Position numbers and translations under genes: made by a program
Notes under the pieces: generated by a model
Databases searched by the model: none
Told to the model about the DNA's origin: nothing
What the model saw: only the letters and a program-made list of their open reading frames with translations
Shown here: piece after piece, positions 57,091 through 64,000 of the stretch
How positions within the stretch are numbered: the first letter of the stretch is position 1
Layout of the letters: the number at the start of each line of letters is the position of its first letter
Origin: Dermanyssus gallinae
Lineage: Eukaryota; Arthropoda; Arachnida; Mesostigmata; Dermanyssidae
Direction of reading: 5' to 3'
Length of the DNA: 64,000 nucleotides
NCBI GenBank assembly: GCA_003439945.1
Contig: QVRM01005417.1
Span: forward strand, 124,001 to 188,000

Positions 57091-57652
57091 CCAAAAAACC
57101 AAAGCACCTGGACTCATATTAAAATAAAATCCAAAAGGATAAGAAAAAAAACATGTCTGGGTCTTAAAATGTACCGGTTTGAACCTGCTGCCACGATGGC
57201 TGTCTATAGATATTATAAAGCTTGCGACGTAAACATGGAAGAAAAAACCTGACCCGCCTTGCATGAACTTTTAGAGGCAGAAAGCAAAGTAAAATAATTT
57301 CTGTACATAAACAGCATGGGGTATGCAGAGGCAAAGTAAAATAATTTCTGTACATAAACAGCATGGGGTATACCAAAAAACCAAAGCACCTGGACTCATA
57401 CTAAAACAAAATCCAAAAGGATAAGAAAAAACATGTCTGGGTCTTAAAATGTACCGATTTAAACCTGCTGCCACGATGGCTGTCTATAGATCTTATAAAG
57501 CCTGCGACGTAAACATGGAAGGAAAAACCTGACCCGCCTTGCATGAACTTTCAGAGGCAGAAAGCAAGGTGAAAAAATTCTGTACATAAACAGCATGGGG
57601 TATGCAGAGGCAAAGTAAAATAATTTCTGTACATAAAAAGCATGGGGTATAT
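57091..57652. repeat. 282-bp tandem duplication with nested 47-bp repeat
   Basis: Unit 1 (57091-57372) and unit 2 (57373-57652) are nearly identical, both beginning CCAAAAAACCAAAGCACC. Each unit ends with two copies of a roughly 47-base block containing CTGTACATAAACAGCATGGG. Differences are a few substitutions and single-base indels, so the duplication is young. Apparent frames on the minus strand are not preserved between units. Confidence 0.93.
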
Positions 57653-57899
57653 CGAATCCCGAATTTACGTCGACTGCATCATAAACCGCTAGCTACGAGA
57701 CATCTTGTAAGTGACATAAGAACATATCAATGTTAGCCTTATTATGACTTCTACGTGTGTTTGGGGCCAACTCAGTCAAGGGTTTAGCAGTCGCGGAGTT
57801 GTCAGAAAGAGATACGAGAACCGAGATCACTAGATCAGAGGAGAGCAAAGTTCTAAGAACCGCAGGCTAGGGGTGGTAAATTCTAAGTAATTCGAAACA

Positions 57900-58210
57900 G
57901 TAATGTGGTTAATGCACGAAGAAGAATGTTGTATTGTCGATGGGCCGAGGAACCGAAAGGAGGTCGACATTTGCATTGCCCATAACTATGATAGAGACCT
58001 CTGTCACTACTGTCATTTTGGAAACGTATTGTCTAGAGTATTCAGCAGGGTGTCCTTACAAGACACATGGTCATAATAAAATCCTACAATCAAAAGTTCA
58101 AAATTCCTTTTTTTTCGAGTACAAACGCCATCAGAACTACCACTAGTGCGCGAAAATGAACTACTGCAGATGGGACGCACATAGATACACCGACACCGCC
58201 GCCTAACTCC
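57900..58210 (-). pseudogene. Possible LINE endonuclease fragment
   Basis: The minus strand gives, in shifting frames, GGGVGVSMCV, LNTLDNTFPK and EVSIIVMGNANVDLLS, in the order of the GG-V-xxYV, spacer and GDFNxDLL boxes of APE-type LINE endonucleases. The GDFN core is changed to GNAN. Weak, because the similarity relies on short boxes. Confidence 0.4.
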
Positions 58211-58719
58211 CCGGGTATCTAATTCAAAATCACCTATGGAATAAGACGCTTGATTGCTATGCGTTACCCATGCTTCACTACCACATCAAATAGAGCTTTC
58301 TCTTCCTCTAAAAAGTCCTTACAATTTCTAACCAAACGATTTTGTTTATCCGTTCACTGCTGGCGTTTAGGTGGATCAAAGCAATCACTTACTGGACAAT
58401 GTCAACGATCAAACCCTGACCAAAAGAGGCGTACGCATTGCACAGGGTCTCAGCATCGGGCAACACGCGACAGAAGAGTCGTGTCCATTACCCAACACGA
58501 CGCAAAGCAAGACACCAGTAATAACACAGATTCATTAGACTCAGACACCGATGCACTCCCGACAGAAACCGGTAGCAAACTGCTACTGTCTATGTCTATT
58601 AAGCGTATAACGAAGTTCTATACATATATTTATTTATCTACACCTATATTTGTATGTATGGCCTTATTGGCAGCGGAACCAGGAACAAACGACGAACGTC
58701 ACAGCGCCGGGGTGCCTGT

Positions 58720-58827
58720 CGGAGGGTAGGATATTCCTCAGGTACGTATATCATTTCGTTATCACAATTTCTGTTCGTAGCCGCCGCTGACTAAGTGGAC
58801 GAAGATACCGGCGAAAGTTGCGGACAA

Positions 58828-58870
<43 letters not shown>

Positions 58871-60140
58871 AAAACAGGCAAGGAGGGGCGAGGAAAGGAG
58901 CCAGCGGGGAAACCAGCAAGAGTGCGACGCATGGTGCGTGTCCTTGGCAGGGGGCCATCGTTATATACGATTATCTATATGCGACTCGCCGGCACGGACT
59001 TCATGTTGTCATGCGCCTGCGTAAGAGTAGGGCGTGAGCGGCGGGGGCGGCGGCGGACCTGGCTGTCCGCGACTACCTACACTGTCTTCTGGGGCCCATA
59101 ACGCCATCGCCACTGTCACCCGTGCACATAGCATGCCGAGCGAGAGAGGGATATATATGCTCGGAGGGTACATATATATATATATATATATATGGAGAGA
59201 GAGATAGGGGAGAGAGGGGAAAATATAGAGAAAGCGAAAGGAACAACGCCGTGTCCAAGCGTCGACGATGGCACAATTTATCGCCGGAGGAGCGGCGACA
59301 ACCGTGAGCGGCTTTTTCCTTCTCCCATTCCCTGTTCCCGCCCCCCCCCCCCCCCCCGGTCTTCGCCCCTCATTCAAAGGGGTATGTAAAATGCCGATAA
59401 GCCAACAATGGACGCGCTGGGAGTGGCGGGGTTGGTAGTTGTTGAGGCGGAAGTGCTGGCTGGTGCTCTAACTGTCCCCTTCGTCGCTGAGGTGAAACGG
59501 TAAAATAGTAAAGGCGTCACCGTCACGGTAGCGGTGTGGTCGTGATGAAGCGATTCTCCAGTTAGCTAGCCTCGATAATATTGGCGCGCGAGCTCCACGC
59601 CAGCGACTAGAGCCGACTTCGAGTCAATGGGCTCAGACTGGGGGGGGTGAGGTGACATTCGGTACCGCCGACCGATGGCGAACCGAATAGAAAGTAGCTG
59701 GAATGTGGACGGCAAGAGAGCGAGGAGTATCCGCTATCTACATATGCAAACATCGTGACAAGTGCTGCTGCTGCTGCTGCTGGTGTGGTCTCATCCAATG
59801 CAATGGCCGTCTTCCTCCTTATAATTGTATCGTCCTTATGTTTTTAGTGTGTTCGTTGTTGTCGCCGTTTTTTGTTGTTGTTTCTCTCGTCGTTCTTGTT
59901 GTTGTTGCTGTTATTGTTGTTATTGTTGCTGTTGTTGTTGTCATCGCCGTTGTCACCACAGTCATTGCGTACGCCGCTAAACTGTTCTGTGGCCGTCGAA
60001 GCCAAAGATCAGGCCTTCAGGTACTCGGTGTGTTTGCCGTCAGCTTGCGTGTTTGTGTAGTCTGGCTTGTGTGGTTGGTTCTAGAAAGTGCTCGCACGCA
60101 ACAATTCCATCCGACACCGGGGCGATCTACGCTGAGCCAA
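58720..60140. other. GC-rich, triplet-repeat island 6
   Basis: Begins near a possible splice donor CAG|GTACGT (about 58739-58746), then a (GA)n tract (58830-58866), TA run (59168-59193), a 17-base C run (59341-59357), and CTG/TTG runs (59763-59780, 59867-59940). Frames such as 59703-60161 (+) and 59009-59377 (-) are low-complexity. A host 5' exon is possible but unproven. Confidence 0.35.
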
Positions 60141-60450
60141 CTGACGCTGCCAGTGGTCTAGGGGACTAGTTCGCTAGTCATGGTTGTCATCTACCAGGCT
60201 ATCGCCGGTTCGATCCCTGACGGTGGTCGAATTTTCTGTGAGCAATGCTCACTGAGAATAGATAATAAACCATACACCGCTGAAGGTCAGCGGCCATGCT
60301 GCCATCCACAAGGACTGTTTGGAAAACCCTAGGTATCTCTACATGTCCGGCCTTCGGTGCATTGACGTTATGCCTCACGGCGGTTCCAAGCCCGCAGGGG
60401 ACGGAGGATAATCACCTCCTTAAAAAATGTTTAAGGACTGACGCTGCCAG
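60140..60450 (+). mobile_element. tRNA-derived SINE, copy 2, with 14-bp TSD
   Basis: The element is 60154-60436 (283 bases) and is flanked by ACTGACGCTGCCAG at 60140-60153 and 60437-60450. It starts exactly at the A box TGGTCTAGGGG, lacking the first few tRNA bases seen in copy 1. The B box GGTTCGATCCC is at 60207-60217. The body is collinear with copy 1 and ends CGGAGGATAATC plus CTTAAAAAATGTTTAAGG. No internal terminator-like T4 run is visible in the head. Family name unknown. Confidence 0.93.
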
Positions 60451-62490
60451 CGAAACGGCTCCCTTCTTCCCCCCGAAGAGCAAAGGTGGATAAGAAGGAA
60501 AACGGGGGCGAGGACAAGAAAGAAATGGAAATAGTATAGTGTAAAATACAAACAAACACCGACGCGCCTTCAGCGTCACTACGGCGATCTACATTGCGTA
60601 CTGTGCCTGCATATGTCTATCCCACCGAACGGATTCGTATTATGAGAAGATAAGTAAACTAAGTTTGTCCAGTTACGCATACTTGTTTGCCATAAAGTTA
60701 TCTTCCCTATGTGATCTATGGGGAAAAGTACGAATGCGCGCCAGATTCAACAACAAAAACAACAACAACGGGCGAAGGTACATATTCTATAGACTAATAC
60801 CAAAAAGAAGATGGCGACTACACATAGAAAGAAAATAGGAAATTGAAGCAGATACTAATGGCACAAAGCATTACTGCCGATTCGTACATGCGTGACGACA
60901 TCGGCAGTGGGATATAGCGATCGATGCATTTGCCGTGTGTTTACTGTGAGGGCAATTTAGATCCTACCACACTACCTACGCGCTTCTACACGCCCCGACA
61001 GTGATAACTGCGCTGGGTGTGCATAAAGCATTTTTCCCCAACCTCATAAAAAAAAAAAAAAATTAGATGAGGTCTGTAGCAGCGAGAAACGCAAGCTTCA
61101 TGATCAATTTTGAAATACCTCTGCCAGTGGCGGTTTGCCTCCACTATGACATGTCTGGAACGGGCAGGTTTCACTCGGAAAGCATCGCAGGCAGTAAGCG
61201 TACTTTCACGCTAAACGATGGTAATTACGGCGCTGTCGACCAGTGGCCTTAAACAGATTAACTCTGTCCAGTACCCGCAAGCCCATTAGCTCCAAAGCCA
61301 TCAACCAATTGCGGGACCCAATCAGGTTTCACTAACGCCAGCAATGTTCTCAGTCCCTAATATTGGGCACCGAGACGTATCACGTATATATGGGCAGAGC
61401 TTAACGTTGGAAGTTGATTAAATAATTGCAGGTAGAAAGGGAAACAACAGCGACACCCCCCACTCAAAGGAGTAGAGATTTTTCTACAGGTTGACTACAA
61501 AATAGCATATGGAGATTAGATAGTAACTAGGCCACCGAAGTTGCGAACAAGGTACGATCTTCAGATCTCTAAGAAGATCCAGATCTTCTTGCACATTTGC
61601 ACTCAATCGGTTTATTTATCTAGTATTGAGCTAGTCCGTGCACTTCATTCGAGCAGTCATACGCACATTATCGAGCTTTTGACGACGTTTTCTTTTTATT
61701 TTCCTCAGTTAACATGCATGGGAGTTCGTCACCGAGGGGCGGAGGAAGCAGCTTACAGGATGTATGAAAGTACATACAGTTTTCCTGAAATGCGCATTTT
61801 CCTGACTCTGTTTGTTTTGTGACAGAAACGGCAATTTTTCAAGGTATTGTAGGTGAAAGATAAAAATGGTATATAACAGCATCTTGATTTTTGCAAACCG
61901 TTGTCGATACGACCACTCTTCTTTTCCTACTTGACGTTGGATGCTTTTCCGCACAATTTTCACCTAAACACGCTAGTTTGTTCAGTTCCGCTCTTGAGCA
62001 ATTCAGAATAAGACGGAATGATACTATATATATATAACGGATACCTCAATAAAAAAGATAATGTATTCCCCTCTTACTGAATGATTAGACCTAAAGATGT
62101 TCATGTCGACATACAAGCTAGTTTGTTTGCTGTATCAACAAAATTATAGTTAGTAAATTGAATTATTTTCCTTGTATATATATATATATAATTTATGGTA
62201 TAGAGTCTGGCTACTCATGTTGCCGATCAGTGATTACGTGACTGTGCTGTTGCTCCACCACTATGCATATTTCCTCATAATGTACTACTTCTCATGCATA
62301 AGGCAACGAAGGTTAAATGCTTATTAGTCAGATTTATTATCACACATGTTGAGTAGAAAAAGTACAGTTAAACTATATGCATATGTATACATACACACAT
62401 TTGGACTTATGAAATAGCAGATACGTAAAAGCTATGAAGCTATGACGCCAGCTCGGTTGTCTAGACTAGCTAAATACGGGACTAGGACGG
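60451..62490. other. Gene-poor DNA
   Basis: Contains the partner of the 33.2-kb repeat at 60975-61062, including a 14-base A run (about 61048-61061), and short frames (61541-61822 +, 61709-61963 -) without recognised motifs. Confidence 0.4.
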
Positions 62491-62499
62491 TTAAATGCG

Positions 62500-63101
62500 A
62501 ACGCAAATAAATAAATATAGAAAAATACCTAGACAAGATGCTACGCAGACTTCTGTTTGTGACAAGCGAGGCAACAGTCGACCAGTATTCGAGCAGCATT
62601 CGCCCGAAGGCGGGTCCGGTGTGTCTGGGTACTTTTGTGTGTTCGTTGTTTTTCCTCTTTTCTCCTACATGGTTTCTCTCACACACTCTTGTGTGGTACG
62701 TGACAGTCGTCATGGTGAATGCATCCCACATCACAGGCAGGGTCTCTACGCGCGTCCATCTGTTCGATGACGCAGCAGCAGCAGCAGCAGCGTCAACCCA
62801 CACGGTAGCGACGGCAAGCGACAGCACTTGGTGTCCGACCGTGCTGAGGATTTTTGCTGCTTCGCTCGGTTCTGTCTGGCAGAGAGAAGACACACATCGA
62901 ATGGCGGCGTCTCCGCTGCGTCCGCTAGTTCTCCCCCGCCCAGGGGGTAAGGTCCAGGCATGGCCTATCAACAGCGTGAGGCCAATGGCAACGATTTTTA
63001 TGTGCTTTCCATTAGAAGAACCCTTTCGAGTTCGAGGTGTTTTTGCAGGCCTGCTAAATCGTCGTCCCCGTCGGCCGCCTACACCCGATGTGAGAATTTG
63101 A
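62500..63101. other. GC-rich island 7 with opposed open frames
   Basis: Two of the longest frames in the window overlap here on opposite strands: 62538-63101 (+, 187 codons, ATG start) and 62432-62971 (-, 179 codons). Both contain an Ala run from (CAG)6-7 at about 62770-62792. Neither shows a domain, and mutual overlap makes at most one real. The plus frame has a hydrophobic segment near residues 30-60 (CLGTFVCSLFFLFSPTWFLS). Could be a first exon; not called as a gene. Confidence 0.3.
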
Positions 63102-64000
63102 GCATGTTTCGCTACTGAAAGTATGCTTGTATATATATGAATGAATGAATGTTTGTTTATTTATTATAGTATTTATATGTTCACCTATATTAGCTGTTTG
63201 TTTTTGTTGACAAATGTAGCTTTAGGCCTTAAAACGAAGGGTTTGTCTGACCCAGCGGCTTTTGCTCTATTAGCAGTTTCTGTTTCACCGTTTTACCTTG
63301 GCGGGCTCTATAGATATGCGCAAAGGGTGGATACAGATATGCCTAAAACTTCTGCTCCCTACATATATTTATATATTTACTACAGCTTGTTTTACACTTG
63401 CACCGATATATGTATCTTCCATTTCAGCCAAATGTAAAGCACATAACGTATCTTTAAATTTAGCCAAAATAGAAAATACATTTACGGGTGATACATATCA
63501 TAGCATATGAAGGAGTAAAAACGTTTTAGCCATATCTGCATCCATCTTTTTTGCATATCTATAGAGACAACGTCGGTTCACTAATAAAACAAATTATACT
63601 GCGACCCCCGCTTTAGGGCGCCAAACGAATTTCTCAAAAAAGTAAAAACATGTTGCTTAAAAACGCTATTTAATGACAAACAATATATTTACACGGTCTG
63701 TTTGGTGCGCGAGTTTCGGGCGCCTGTGGCGCATTAGAACATTGCCGTCGTTCGTAGAGAAAACCCTTTGTATAAGCGCACCCACTAAAGAAGTTTTTTG
63801 AAAAGTGTACTTTGTCAGCTTATAATCACGTACAAGTGTTGAAGCTGGCTTTCTCAAGCATTATGTGACCTTTTCGTTGTGTCATGTGCTTTAACTTACA
63901 GTTTACTTGTATCACTTTTTTTTTTATCTCCGTTGCTATTAGTGAGTGGAAGTTGTTTCTTCCGTATTGCCTATTTGTTGAAGCGAGGCGCCCTGCTTAG
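63102..64000. other. AT-rich DNA, featureless
   Basis: Short (ATGA)n run at 63137-63150 and frames below 100 residues; nothing recognised. Confidence 0.45.

Noticed and set aside
58250..58729. 159-codon frame as a host protein
   Set aside because: The first codon is TTG, with an ATG three codons in. Ser/Thr/Asp-rich low-complexity composition, no domain.

Overview
The window is eukaryotic nuclear DNA that is almost entirely non-coding and rich in transposons. It has long (TA)n arrays, two mariner elements, many broken non-LTR retrotransposons (LINEs), a tRNA-derived SINE and two long palindromic fold-back elements. I see no bacterial operons, ribosome-binding sites or CRISPR. I found no host protein-coding gene that I could defend, and most open frames are short, mutually overlapping and low in complexity. 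The element types fit an invertebrate, probably an arthropod; a mite or tick is plausible from the LINE ORF1 style, but the sequence alone does not prove this.

Layout. 1-10 kb: unclassified repeats, a satellite-like array with a period near 490 bp (5.3-6.5 kb), then GC-rich trinucleotide-rich islands (4.0-5.2 and 8.0-9.95 kb). 10-16 kb: a LINE tail with target-site duplications (TSDs), a full-length dead mariner (11213-12502) and a 1.16-kb fold-back palindrome (14802-15957). 16.6-25.2 kb: a cluster of LINE remnants. Its centrepiece is a minus-strand two-ORF retrotransposon (about 20.68-24.86 kb). ORF1 is gag-like with zinc knuckles. ORF2 carries a C2H2 finger, a reverse transcriptase (RT) with YLDD and a C-terminal restriction-like endonuclease (RLE). 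The two frames meet at an overlapping TAATG stop-start. 25-45 kb: TA arrays, another GC-rich island (36.4-37.1 kb), a second mariner with an internal deletion (40268-41001), scattered fragments of the same RLE-type LINE in both orientations, and fragments of endonuclease (APE)-type LINEs. 45-57.7 kb: a second fold-back element (46000-47063) and its relic at 55.8 kb, a GC-rich island (49.2-50.6 kb), a SINE with a 15-bp TSD (56282-56584) and a 282-bp tandem duplication. 58-64 kb: a GC-rich island, a second SINE copy with a 14-bp TSD (60154-60436), another island (62.5-63.1 kb) and featureless DNA.

Nothing here acts as a pathway. The functional story is genome dynamics. RLE-LINE tails at 10.2 and 42.6 kb carry clean 12-13-bp TSDs and poly-A tails, so that family has been mobile by target-primed reverse transcription. 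The SINE copies also have intact TSDs. The mariners are inactivated by stops or deletion. The GC-rich islands are the only places where host exons, 5' UTRs or promoters might hide, and transcript data would be needed to tell.
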